Assembly (NCBI RefSeq): GCF_027587175.1
Contig: NZ_JAPCID010000011.1
Location: forward strand, 62,001-126,000
Direction of reading: 5' to 3'
DNA from: Solirubrobacter deserti
GTDB lineage: Bacteria; Actinomycetota; Thermoleophilia; Solirubrobacterales; Solirubrobacteraceae
Length of the DNA: 64,000 nt
Shown piece by piece: positions 23,134-35,249 of this stretch. The position numbers and the translations under genes were made by a program. The number at the start of each line of letters is the position of its first letter. Within the stretch, counting starts at the first letter, position 1. Below the pieces are notes generated by a model that saw only the letters and a program-made list of their open reading frames with translations, was not told the DNA's origin and made no database searches.

Positions 23134-23843
23134 CGACAGCGATCAAGGTCGAGGGCCTGCGCGTCGACCGCGGGCACCGCACCGTCCTGAACGGGCTCGA
23201 CTTCGCGATCCCGGCCGGCGCCGTCACCGGCCTGCTCGGCCCGAGCGGCTGCGGGAAGACGACGCTGATCCGGTCCATCGTCGGCGTCCAGCGCGTCAAG
23301 GCCGGGACCGTCGAGGTGCTCGGCCGCCCCGCCGGGGCGAAGGCGCTGCGCTCCCGCGTCGGCTACGTCACGCAGGCGCCGTCCGTGTACGCCGACCTCA
23401 CGGTCGCCGCGAACCTGCGCTACTTCGCGTCCGTGCTCGGCGTGCCGGCGGACCGTGGGGACGCGGCGCTGGACGCGGTCGCGCTCGCGGACCGGCGGGG
23501 CGACGTCGTGGGCCGGCTCTCCGGCGGCCAGCGGGCGCGTGTCTCGCTCGCGTGCGCGCTGCTCGGCGAGCCCGAGCTGCTGGTGCTCGACGAGCCGACC
23601 GTGGGGCTCGACCCGCTGCTGCGCCGGGATCTGTGGCGTCTGTTCCACGACCTCGCCGCGCGCGGCACGACGCTGCTCGTCTCCAGCCACGTGATGGACG
23701 AGGCCGACCGTTGCGACCGCCTGCTGCTGATGCGCGAGGGCGCGATCGTCGCCGACGGCACGCCCGCCGAGCTGCGCGAGCGCACCGGCGCGGACGACCT
23801 CGAGGACGCGTTCGTGCGCGTCGTGGAAGCGGTGGCGGCATGA
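23127..23843 (+). CDS. ABC exporter ATP-binding protein
   Basis: A 238-residue nucleotide-binding subunit. Walker A GPSGCGKTT, Q-loop (VTQAPSVY), signature LSGGQRARV, Walker B LLVLDEPT, and switch His in VSSHVMDEAD. The DrrA/CcmA-like subtype pairs with ABC-2 permeases to export drugs or lipids. ATG 23127 (or TTG 23124) has no ribosome site; the candidate -10 ends six bases before the ATG, so a leaderless mRNA is likely. It overlaps the permease by four bases. Confidence 0.9.
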   Translation: MNSTAIKVEGLRVDRGHRTVLNGLDFAIPAGAVTGLLGPSGCGKTTLIRSIVGVQRVKAGTVEVLGRPAGAKALRSRVGYVTQAPSVYADLTVAANLRYFASVLGVPADRGDAALDAVALADRRGDVVGRLSGGQRARVSLACALLGEPELLVLDEPTVGLDPLLRRDLWRLFHDLAARGTTLLVSSHVMDEADRCDRLLLMREGAIVADGTPAELRERTGADDLEDAFVRVVEAVAA

Positions 23844-24577
23844 ACGCGCGCGTGACGCTCGCCACCGCCCGCCGCGTGCTCGCCCAGCTGCACGGCGACC
23901 ATCGCACGGTCGCGCTGCTGCTGATCGTGCCGTGCGTGCTGATGGCGCTGCTGTACTGGGTCTTCGACGGTGACGAGCGCGTGTTCGGCCGCGTCGGCCT
24001 GATGCTGCTCGGCGTCTTCCCGTTCGTGACGATGTTCCTGGTGACGTCGGTGGCGATGCTGCGCGAGCGCACGAGCGGGACGCTGGAGCGGTTGCTCACG
24101 ACGCCGCTGGCCAAGCTCGATCTGCTGCTCGGCTACGCGCTCGCGTTCGGGGTGGCCGCCCTCGTCCAGGCGGCGCTGGCCTCCGCGCTCGCGCTCGGCC
24201 CGCTCGGGCTCGACCCGGCCGGCTCGGTCACGCTCGTGCTCACGCTCGCGGTCGCCAACGCGGTGCTGGGGATGGCGCTCGGCCTGCTGGTGAGCGCGTT
24301 CGCGCAGAGCGAGTTCCAGGCGGTGCAGTTCCTGCCCGCGTTCGTGCTCCCGCAGCTGCTGCTGTGCGGACTGATCGCGCCGCGCGACCAGATGGCGGGC
24401 GCGCTGGAGGCGATCAGCACCGTGCTGCCGATGACCTACGCTGTCGACGGCATGAACCAGCTCGCGCGCACGTCGGAGTTGAGCGGCGACCTGCTCGTCG
24501 ACCTGCTGGTGGTCGTGGGCGCCGCGGCCGCCGCGCTGGCCCTGGGCGCCGGGACGTTGCGCCGTCGCACGGCCTGA
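23840..24577 (+). CDS. ABC-2 type membrane permease
   Basis: A 245-residue inner-membrane subunit with six hydrophobic segments. It has the ABC-2 hallmarks: LLIVPCVLMALLYW near the N-terminus, MLRERTSGTLERLLTTPL before the third helix, and QLLLCGLIAPRDQMAGALEAISTVLPMTYAVDG in the C-terminal half. It forms an exporter with the ATPase before it. ATGA overlap upstream and TGATG overlap with the TetR gene downstream make this a tight three-gene operon. Confidence 0.9.
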   Translation: MNARVTLATARRVLAQLHGDHRTVALLLIVPCVLMALLYWVFDGDERVFGRVGLMLLGVFPFVTMFLVTSVAMLRERTSGTLERLLTTPLAKLDLLLGYALAFGVAALVQAALASALALGPLGLDPAGSVTLVLTLAVANAVLGMALGLLVSAFAQSEFQAVQFLPAFVLPQLLLCGLIAPRDQMAGALEAISTVLPMTYAVDGMNQLARTSELSGDLLVDLLVVVGAAAAALALGAGTLRRRTA

Positions 24578-25173
24578 TGGCCCGCACGGGCCGCCGGCGA
24601 GGGGAGAGCGGGACGCGCGAGGCGATCCTCGACGCGGCCCGCGCATGCTTTGCCGAACGCGGCTTCTCCACTACGTCCGTGCGGTCCATCGCGGCCGCGG
24701 CGGGCGTGGACCCGGCGCTCGTGCACCACTACTTCGGCACCAAGGGCGAGCTGTTCGCCGCCGCCATGGAGCTGCCGCTGGACCCGGGCGCGGCCGTCCC
24801 CGCGCTGCTCGAGCCCGGCATCGACGGCCTCGGCGAGCGGCTCGTCCGGTTCTTCCTGGGCGTCTGGGACGAGCCCGCCGCGCGCCAGCGCGTCCAGGCC
24901 GTGCTGCGCAGCGCGCTCACCGAGGAGGCCGCCGCGGCGCTGCTGCGCGACTTCGTGACCACGCAGGTGCTGGGTCGCGTCGCCGCGGCGCTCGGCACGC
25001 CCGACGGCGAGCTGCGCGCCTCGCTCGTCGGCAGCCAGCTCGTCGGGCTCGGCCTGCTGCGCTACCTCGTGCGCGTCGAGCCGCTCGCGTCCGCCGACGA
25101 GGACACGGTCGTCGCCGCCGTCGCGCCGACGATCCAGCGCTACCTCACGGGAGACATGCATCAGCCGGGCTGA
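24577..25173 (+). CDS. TetR-family repressor
   Basis: A 198-residue regulator. The N-terminal helix-turn-helix reads ILDAARACFAERGFSTTSVRSIAAAAGVDPALVHHYFGTKGELF, typical of TetR. The C-terminal 130 residues form a helical ligand and dimer domain. It is the last gene of the exporter operon and most likely represses it by binding the tandem palindrome at 23098-23133, releasing it when the exported compound binds. The ligand is unknown. Confidence 0.9.
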   Translation: MARTGRRRGESGTREAILDAARACFAERGFSTTSVRSIAAAAGVDPALVHHYFGTKGELFAAAMELPLDPGAAVPALLEPGIDGLGERLVRFFLGVWDEPAARQRVQAVLRSALTEEAAAALLRDFVTTQVLGRVAAALGTPDGELRASLVGSQLVGLGLLRYLVRVEPLASADEDTVVAAVAPTIQRYLTGDMHQPG

Positions 25174-25174
25174 T
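25160..25174 (+). promoter_or_regulatory. LysR-type box (ATC-N9-GAT)
   Basis: ATCAGCCGGGCTGAT fits the LysR consensus ATC-N9-GAT exactly. It sits in a wider palindrome, CATCAGCC-g-GGCTGATG (25159-25175), over the tetR stop codon and 57 bases upstream of the LysR gene. That is the usual place for an autoregulatory site. Confidence 0.5.
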
Positions 25175-25231
25175 GGCTGCCAGCAGAAGCATGAGTTCGA
25201 CTTGGGAAGCAGGCGCTGGCACGATGAAGCC

Positions 25232-26146
25232 ATGGAGCTCCGCCATCTGCGCACCGTCGAAGCCGTCGCCCGTCACCGCTCGCTCACGAAGGCGGGCGAA
25301 GAGCTCTTTCTCACGCAGTCCGCGGTCTCCCAGCAGATCCGGCGCCTGGAGACCGAGCTCGGCGTCGACGTCTTCCACCGCACCAGCCGCCGCGTCGAGC
25401 TGACGGCCGAGGGGCGCGTGATCCTCGGCTACGCGCAGCGTGCGCTGGCCGAGGTCGACCGCCTGCACCAGGAGCTCGAGCAGATCACCGGTCTGCTGAG
25501 CGGCGAGCTGCGGATCGGCGGCCTGTACCCGACCGGCCACTTCGACCTGTTCGCGCTGCTGGCCGAGTTCCGCGCCGCGCACCCGGGCGTCGCGATCCAC
25601 ATGACCGAGGGCACGCAGGACGACACGTTCGCCGCCCTGGGCGCCGACGAGCTCGACCTCGCGTTCATCGCGCACGATCCCGACGCGATCGGCGAGGAGT
25701 TCTCCGCCGACCTGCTGTTCAAGGACGAGCTCGTCGTCGCGCTGCCCGTCGACCACCCGCTGACGGCCCAGAGCGCGGTGAGCTTCGAGGACGTCGCCGC
25801 GACCGACCTCGTCGCCTACCGCGAGAACTCCGCCATGCGGCTGCGCCTGGAGCGCAAGATGGCCGCCCGCGGGCTGCAGCCGCGCAACGCGTTCATCTGC
25901 ACGGAGATCGCCGCCGTGCGCGCGTTGACCAGCAACGGGCTCGGCGTCGCCGTGATCCCCCGCTCGGTCGCCGAGCAGCCCGGCCCCCCGATCGAGCTGC
26001 GCCCGTTCGGCCCCGACCCGCTGACGTGGCCGGTCGCGCTGGTGTGGCGCGCCGCGCGCCGCCAGTCCCCGGCCGGCAGCGCGTTCCTGGAGGTCGCCCT
26101 CGACTACGCGCGGCGCACCGAGCGCCCGCGCCTGCGCGTCGCCTAG
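25232..26146 (+). CDS. LysR-family transcriptional regulator
   Basis: A 304-residue regulator. Residues 1-60 form the winged helix-turn-helix (LRHLRTVEAVARHRSLTKAGEELFLTQSAVSQQIRRLE). A linker helix and a two-lobe periplasmic-binding-type effector domain follow (LRIGGLYPTGHFDLFALLAEF to the C-terminus). The ligand and targets are not known. No divergent partner gene is present; the next gene is rnz, 34 bases on. Confidence 0.9.
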   Translation: MELRHLRTVEAVARHRSLTKAGEELFLTQSAVSQQIRRLETELGVDVFHRTSRRVELTAEGRVILGYAQRALAEVDRLHQELEQITGLLSGELRIGGLYPTGHFDLFALLAEFRAAHPGVAIHMTEGTQDDTFAALGADELDLAFIAHDPDAIGEEFSADLLFKDELVVALPVDHPLTAQSAVSFEDVAATDLVAYRENSAMRLRLERKMAARGLQPRNAFICTEIAAVRALTSNGLGVAVIPRSVAEQPGPPIELRPFGPDPLTWPVALVWRAARRQSPAGSAFLEVALDYARRTERPRLRVA

Positions 26147-26180
26147 CGGCTGGGCGGCGCCGCGCTAGCCTCGCGGGCCG

Positions 26181-27125
26181 ATGGATCTCAGCGTCTTCTT
26201 CGCCGGCACCGCGGGTTCGGTTCCCACCCCGAAGCGCGGCCTACCCGCGATTCTGCTGCGCGCGGGCGGCGAGCGGATCCTGTTCGACTGCGGCGAGGGC
26301 ACCCAGCACCAGCTGCTGCGCAGCGTCGGCCTGCCGGATTTGGACGCGATCTTCATCACCCACCTGCACCTGGACCACTGGCTCGGCCTGCCGGGGATGA
26401 TCAAGACCTTCGACATGCGTGACCGCGACACCCGGCTGGAGCTCTTCGGCCCGCCCGGCTTCGTCGCCACCTTCGAGAAGGTCGTGCGCCCGGTGATCGG
26501 CCGCACCAAGTACCCGCTGGACGTGATCGACCTCGAGCCGCACGAGGAGATCGGCTTCGACGACTTCGTGATCACCGGCTTCCCGGTCAAGCACCGCGTC
26601 GAGGCGTTCGGCTACGCGTTCATCGAGGACGACCGCCCGGGCAAGTTCGACGCGGCCGAGGCCGAGCGCCTCGGCGTGCAGGCGGGCCCCGACTTCGGCC
26701 GGTTGCAGCGCGGCGAGATCGTGAACGGCGTCACGCCCGAGCAGGTCATGGGGGAGGACCGCCGCGGCCGCCGGATCGTCTACTCGGGCGACACGATGCC
26801 GTCCCAGACCACCGAGGTCTACGCCGCCGACGCCGATCTGCTCATCCACGAGGCCACCTTCTGCGAGGACGAGCGCGCCCGCGCGCGTGAGACGGGTCAC
26901 AGCACGGCCGCCCAGGCCGCCGCGCTGGCCCGCGACGCCAACGTCAAGCTGCTCGCGCTCACCCACCTCTCCACGCGCTACTTCCCGCGCGAGATCCGCG
27001 AGGAGGCGCGCGGCGTGTTCGAGAACACGGTCATCCCGCGCGACTTCGACGCCATCGAGGTGCCGTTCCCGGAGCGTGGGGACCCGCACCTCGTGCGCGC
27101 CGAAGACGTCGTGACCCCCTGCTAG
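26181..27125 (+). CDS. rnz: Ribonuclease Z (tRNA 3' endonuclease)
   Basis: A 314-residue metallo-beta-lactamase-fold nuclease that removes 3' trailers from tRNA precursors. This matters here because the tRNA-Arg in this window lacks an encoded CCA. Zinc motif THLHLDHWLGLPG is intact, with later ligands in SGDT and LTHLSTRYF. The N-terminus FFAGTAGSVPTPKRGLPAILL and FDCGEGTQHQL are typical. Full length for the short bacterial form. Confidence 0.92.
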   Translation: MDLSVFFAGTAGSVPTPKRGLPAILLRAGGERILFDCGEGTQHQLLRSVGLPDLDAIFITHLHLDHWLGLPGMIKTFDMRDRDTRLELFGPPGFVATFEKVVRPVIGRTKYPLDVIDLEPHEEIGFDDFVITGFPVKHRVEAFGYAFIEDDRPGKFDAAEAERLGVQAGPDFGRLQRGEIVNGVTPEQVMGEDRRGRRIVYSGDTMPSQTTEVYAADADLLIHEATFCEDERARARETGHSTAAQAAALARDANVKLLALTHLSTRYFPREIREEARGVFENTVIPRDFDAIEVPFPERGDPHLVRAEDVVTPC

Positions 27126-27135
27126 GTTCACCGCG

Positions 27136-27170
27136 TCCCTTTAACCCGGTCCGGAGAGGCCAGGAAGGAA
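27136..27170 (+). promoter_or_regulatory. PyrR-binding loop in the pyr operon leader
   Basis: The leader reads CCCTTTAACCCGGTCC, then GGAGAGGCCAGGAAGGA. This matches the PyrR RNA site (UUUAA, then GUCC-N-GAGAGGC, closing AAGG). The closing arm AGGAAGGA (27162-27169) is also the ribosome site of pyrR (ATG 27175), and no terminator lies between. PyrR with UMP would therefore block translation, as known for Mycobacterium smegmatis. Confidence 0.85.
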
Positions 27171-27174
27171 CCGC

Positions 27175-27723
27175 ATGCCTGAACCGAAGGTCGTCCTCGA
27201 CGAGGACGACATCCGCCGCACGCTCGTACGCATCGCGCACGAGGTGGTCGAGAAGAACAACGGCCGTCCCGTGGCGCTGGTGGGCATCCACCGGCGCGGC
27301 GCCCACCTCGCCACCCGCCTGCATCAGCTCGTGGAAGACCTGCTGGACGAGCAGGTGCCGCTGGGCGACATCGACATCGCCTTCTACCGAGACGACCTGA
27401 GCACGCGCGGCCCCGATCCGCACGTGAACGACTCGAACCTCGACTTCCGGCTGGAGGACTACACGGTGGTCCTCGTCGACGACGTGCTGTACACGGGGCG
27501 GACGGTCCGGGCCGCGATCGAGGCGTTGTTCGACTACGGGCGGCCGCAGCGGGTGCAGCTCGCGGTGCTGGCCGACCGCGGCCACCGGGAGCTGCCGCTG
27601 CGCCCCGACTACGTGGGCAAGAACCTGCCGACCGCGCGCTCGGAGCGCGTGAACGTCCGCGTCCGCGAGGTGGACGGGGTCGACGACGTGATCATCACCG
27701 AGCTCGAGGAGGCGTTCGCCTGA
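27175..27723 (+). CDS. pyrR: PyrR: pyr operon RNA-binding regulator / uracil phosphoribosyltransferase
   Basis: A 182-residue bifunctional protein. The PRPP motif VVLVDDVLYTGRTVRAA and the N-terminal stretch ALVGIHRRGAHLA are family hallmarks. It senses UMP/PRPP and binds the pyr leader RNA just upstream of its own gene; it can also make UMP from uracil. A strong AGGAAGGA ribosome site precedes the ATG. It is first in the pyr operon and overlaps pyrB by one base. Confidence 0.94.
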   Translation: MPEPKVVLDEDDIRRTLVRIAHEVVEKNNGRPVALVGIHRRGAHLATRLHQLVEDLLDEQVPLGDIDIAFYRDDLSTRGPDPHVNDSNLDFRLEDYTVVLVDDVLYTGRTVRAAIEALFDYGRPQRVQLAVLADRGHRELPLRPDYVGKNLPTARSERVNVRVREVDGVDDVIITELEEAFA

Positions 27724-28654
27724 TGCGGCACCTGCTGTCGATCGACGACCTGGATCGCGAGGCGATCGAGCGCATCCTGGACCGCGCGAAGACGTTCACG
27801 GACGTCTCCGAGCGGGAGATCAAGAAGGTGCCGGCGCTGCGCGGGCGCCGCGTCCTGAACCTCTTCTACGAGGCCTCGACGCGCACGCGCAGCTCGTTCG
27901 AGCTCGCCGCCAAGTCGCTGTCCGCGGACGTCATCAACTTCGCCGCCTCCGGCTCCGCGGTGGACAAGGGCGAGTCGCTCAAGGACACGGTGCAGACCCT
28001 GTCCGCCTACCGGCCGGACCTGATCGTCATCCGCACGCCGTTCGTCGGCGCCGCCCAGCTGGTCGCGAACTGGACCACGGCCGGCGTGGTGAACGCCGGC
28101 GACGGCAAGCACGAGCACCCGACGCAGGCGCTGCTGGACGTCTACACGCTGCGCGAGCGGCTCGGCACGCTCGAGGACAAGAACATCTGGATTGTCGGCG
28201 ACATCACGCACAGCCGCGTCGCCCGTTCCTGCATCCTCGCGTTCCAGAAGATGGGCGCGAAGGTCACCGTTGCGGGCCCGCCGACGCTGATCCCGCGCGG
28301 GATGGAGGCGATGTGCGAGGTCGCCTACGACCTCGACCGCCTGCCCGAGGCCGACGTGGTCTACGCCCTGCGCATGCAGCACGAGCGCATGACCGACTCG
28401 TTCGTCCCGTCCCTGCGCGAGTACGCCGCCGTCTACCAGATCGACGGCCGCCGGCTCGGCGCCCGCCAGGTGCTCATGCATCCCGGCCCGGTCAACCGCG
28501 GCGTGGAGCTGTCCGCCGAGGTGATCGACTCGCCCCAGGCCGTCATCGGCCAGCAGGTCGAAGCCGGGGTGGTTGTCAGGATGGCGGTGCTCTACGAGCT
28601 GCTGACCGGCCGCTCGGCCCCGAAGCCCGCCCTCACGACCGCAGTCCCAGCCTG

Positions 28655-28655
<1 letters not shown>
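27723..28655 (+). CDS. pyrB: Aspartate carbamoyltransferase catalytic subunit
   Basis: A 310-residue enzyme joining carbamoyl phosphate and aspartate to form N-carbamoyl-aspartate. Carbamoyl-phosphate motif YEASTRTRSSFE, plus DGKHEHPTQALLDVYT and the late MHPGPVNRGVE. No regulatory subunit gene (pyrI) follows, as is usual when PyrR is used. It overlaps neighbours by single bases in TGATG arrangements. Confidence 0.95.
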
Positions 28656-29955
<1,300 letters not shown>

Positions 29956-29959
<4 letters not shown>

Positions 29960-31051
29960 GCTCCTTCGTCCTACTGGAAGACGGCACCCGCTTCGACGGT
30001 GAAGCCGTCGGGGCGGAAGGCTCCGTGACGGGCGAGGTCGTCTTCACGACCGGCATGTCGGGCTACCAGGAGTCGATGACCGACCCCAGCTTCGCGCGCC
30101 AGTTGATCACCTTCACGACTGCGCACGTCGGCAACTACGGCGTGTCCGAGCAGGCGATGGAGTCCGACCGCATCCACGCGGCGGGCGCGATCATGCGCGC
30201 GGCGGTCGACTACGACGACGCGCCCGGCGCCGAGCAGGGCTGGCTGAGCTGGCTGAAGGCCAACGGCATCCCCGGCATCGCGGGCGTGGACACACGCGCG
30301 CTCGTCCGGCACATCCGGGAAGCGGGATCGATGCGCGGCGGGATCTTCTCCGCCGACGTGCCGGTCTCCGAGGCCCGCGAGCGGATCGCCGCCGAGCCGA
30401 GCATGGTCGGCCGCGACCTCGCGCGCGAGGTGACGATCGCCGCGCCGACCGTCTTCGCAGGTGAGGGCGACGGTCCGCGCATCGTCGCGCTCGACACCGG
30501 CATCAAGCGCTCGATCATCCGCAACTTCACGTCGCGGGGCGCGACGCTCGAGATCTACCCGTGCACGACCCCCGCCGAAGAGCTGCTCGCCGCCGACCCG
30601 GACGGCTTCTTCCTCGTCCCGGGCCCGGGTGACCCGGCCGCGCTCGATTACATCGTCGAGAACATCCGGACGCTGCTGACCACCAAGCCCGTGTTCGGCA
30701 TCTGCCTCGGCCACCAGCTGCTGTCCCGCGCCGCCGGGCTGGAGACGTTCAAGCTCCCGTTCGGCCACCGCGGCGCCAACCACCCGGTCAAGGACCTGCG
30801 CACCGGGCGGATCGCGATCACCTCCCAGAACCACGGCTTCGCGGTCGCGGGGAAGCCGGGGGAGGTCATCGAGTCCGAGCTCGGCGCCGCCCAGCTCACG
30901 CACGTGAACCTGTACGACAACACGATCGAGGGCATCCGCCTGCTCGACGTCCCCGCCGGCTGCGTGCAGTACCACCCCGAGGCCGGCCCCGGCCCCAACG
31001 ACTCGCTCGGGCTGTTCGACGAGTTCATCGCACTGTTCGAGAAGGCCGGAA

Positions 31052-31062
<11 letters not shown>
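29956..31062 (+). CDS. carA: Carbamoyl-phosphate synthase small subunit (glutaminase)
   Basis: A 368-residue class-I glutamine amidotransferase. Nucleophile Cys in [10 protein letters not shown], catalytic His and Glu in YHPEAGPGP; the N-terminal domain opens with [11 protein letters not shown]. It passes ammonia to CarB. It overlaps pyrC by four bases (ATGA) and carB by eleven. Confidence 0.95.
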
Positions 31063-34114
<3,052 letters not shown>

Positions 34115-34129
34115 ATCGATGGGATAGAG

Positions 34130-34158
34130 TGCGCCCGCACCTTCTGCGTGCGGGCGCA
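34130..34158 (+). terminator. Strong hairpin after carB (terminator without a clear T-run)
   Basis: TGCGCCCGCAC (34130-34140) and GTGCGGGCGCA (34148-34158) form a perfect 11-base-pair stem with a 7-base loop, 16 bases after the carB stop. The following bases (GATCTTGGGTCT) are only moderately T-rich. A transcription end is likely. Confidence 0.6.
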
Positions 34159-34178
34159 GATCTTGGGTCTGTACGGCT

Positions 34179-34225
34179 AGTCCTCACGGACTGGACGGTC
34201 AGTCCATGCCTCGACCAACGTCCAG
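34179..34225 (+). other. Leader-like segment with competing hairpins between carB and mihF
   Basis: AGTCC (34179-34183) can pair with GGACT (34188-34192), and that same GGACT can pair instead with AGTCC (34201-34205). A third option pairs CTGGACG (34191-34197) with CGTCCAG (34219-34225). The folds exclude one another, as in attenuators or small RNA leaders. No coding sequence or known RNA family is recognised in this 238-base gap. Confidence 0.3.
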
Positions 34226-34316
34226 GAAAAGCCCTGCAAACGCGTGGCTTAGGCTCGCACACCCTCTCCAGGATTGAACCTCAAGTTCAGGTGAAGCGAT
34301 GTTTCGGTCAGGACCC

Positions 34317-34344
34317 TTGTCGGCGGCTCCCAGCGCTGTAGACT
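34317..34344 (+). promoter_or_regulatory. Promoter of mihF
   Basis: TTGTCG (34317-34322), a 16-base spacer and TAGACT (34339-34344). The -10 ends only 8 bases before the ATG at 34353, so the transcript would have almost no leader. Confidence 0.5.
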
Positions 34345-34352
34345 CGCCGCCC

Positions 34353-34697
34353 ATGCCGCCAGCGACGAAGACGCCCGCCAAGCCCACCACGGCTGCTCCA
34401 GAGCGTTCCCTCGTCCAGCGCATGGAGGCGCTCCAACGTGCGAATGAGATCCGAACCAAGCGTGCGTCCCTGAAGCGCGACCTCAAGGCTGGGCGTGCCA
34501 GCATCCACCTGCTCCTGATGGAGCCTCCCGACTACATCGAAACGGCGAAGGTCTTCGACATGCTGCTCGCGGTCCCGAAGTACGGGCGCGTAAAGGTGAA
34601 CAAGGTCTTGCAGGTCTGCCGTATCTCACCCTCGAAGACCATCGGCGGTCTCTCGGAGCGTCAGCGCGCCGAGCTGATCTCCATGCTTCGTCGATAG
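34353..34697 (+). CDS. mihF: Integration host factor, actinobacterial type (mIHF)
   Basis: A 114-residue nucleoid DNA-binding protein. A Pro/Thr-rich N-terminal tail precedes the conserved core: a helix EIRTKRASLKRDLKAGRASI, then VPKYGRVKVNKVLQVCRISPSKTIGGLSERQRAELISML, which contains the helix-two-turn-helix-like DNA-binding part. It bends DNA and shapes the chromosome. The gene sits directly before gmk with no gap, as in most actinobacteria. The start is supported by the promoter just upstream. Confidence 0.9.
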   Translation: MPPATKTPAKPTTAAPERSLVQRMEALQRANEIRTKRASLKRDLKAGRASIHLLLMEPPDYIETAKVFDMLLAVPKYGRVKVNKVLQVCRISPSKTIGGLSERQRAELISMLRR

Positions 34698-35249
34698 TTG
34701 TCCGGGACCGTCTTTGTCATCACCGGCCCTTCGGGGGTCGGGAAGGGAACGCTGATCCGCACGCTGCTCGAACGGATGCCCGAGCTCGAGCTGGCGGTGT
34801 CCGCCACCACGCGCTCGCCGCGGCCGGGGGAGGAGCACGGCGTGCACTATCACTTCCTGGACGACGTGGAGTTCGATCGGCGCGTCATCGAGGGTGATTT
34901 CGTCGAGCACGCCGAGTACTCCGGTCGCCGCTACGGGACCCTGCGGTCCGAGCTCGAGAAGCGCATCGCCGAGGGGCACTCCGTGGTGCTGGAGATCGAG
35001 GTGCAGGGAGCCCGCCAGATCGCGCAGACGATGCCGGACGCCGTCCGCATCTTCATCGCCCCGCCGTCGGAGGAGACGCTGCGGCTGCGCCTGGTCGGGC
35101 GGGGCACCGACGACATGGACCAGATCGAGCGCCGGCTCGAGGTCGCCAAGGCCGAGCTGGCCGCGCAGGACGAGTTCGCGCACATCGTGCACAACGACCG
35201 CCTGGACGAGGCGGTCGGCGAGCTCGAGCGGATCGTCCGCGGCGCCTAG
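34698..35249 (+). CDS. gmk: Guanylate kinase
   Basis: A 183-residue enzyme that phosphorylates GMP to GDP. P-loop GPSGVGKGT at residues 10-18; GMP-binding segment SATTRSPRPGE and YHFLDDVEFDR. It starts with TTG at 34698, the base after the mihF stop. No other start precedes the P-loop, so TTG is well supported. Its TAG stop lies in a CTAG that also ends the convergent propeller gene. Confidence 0.95.
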   Translation: MSGTVFVITGPSGVGKGTLIRTLLERMPELELAVSATTRSPRPGEEHGVHYHFLDDVEFDRRVIEGDFVEHAEYSGRRYGTLRSELEKRIAEGHSVVLEIEVQGARQIAQTMPDAVRIFIAPPSEETLRLRLVGRGTDDMDQIERRLEVAKAELAAQDEFAHIVHNDRLDEAVGELERIVRGA

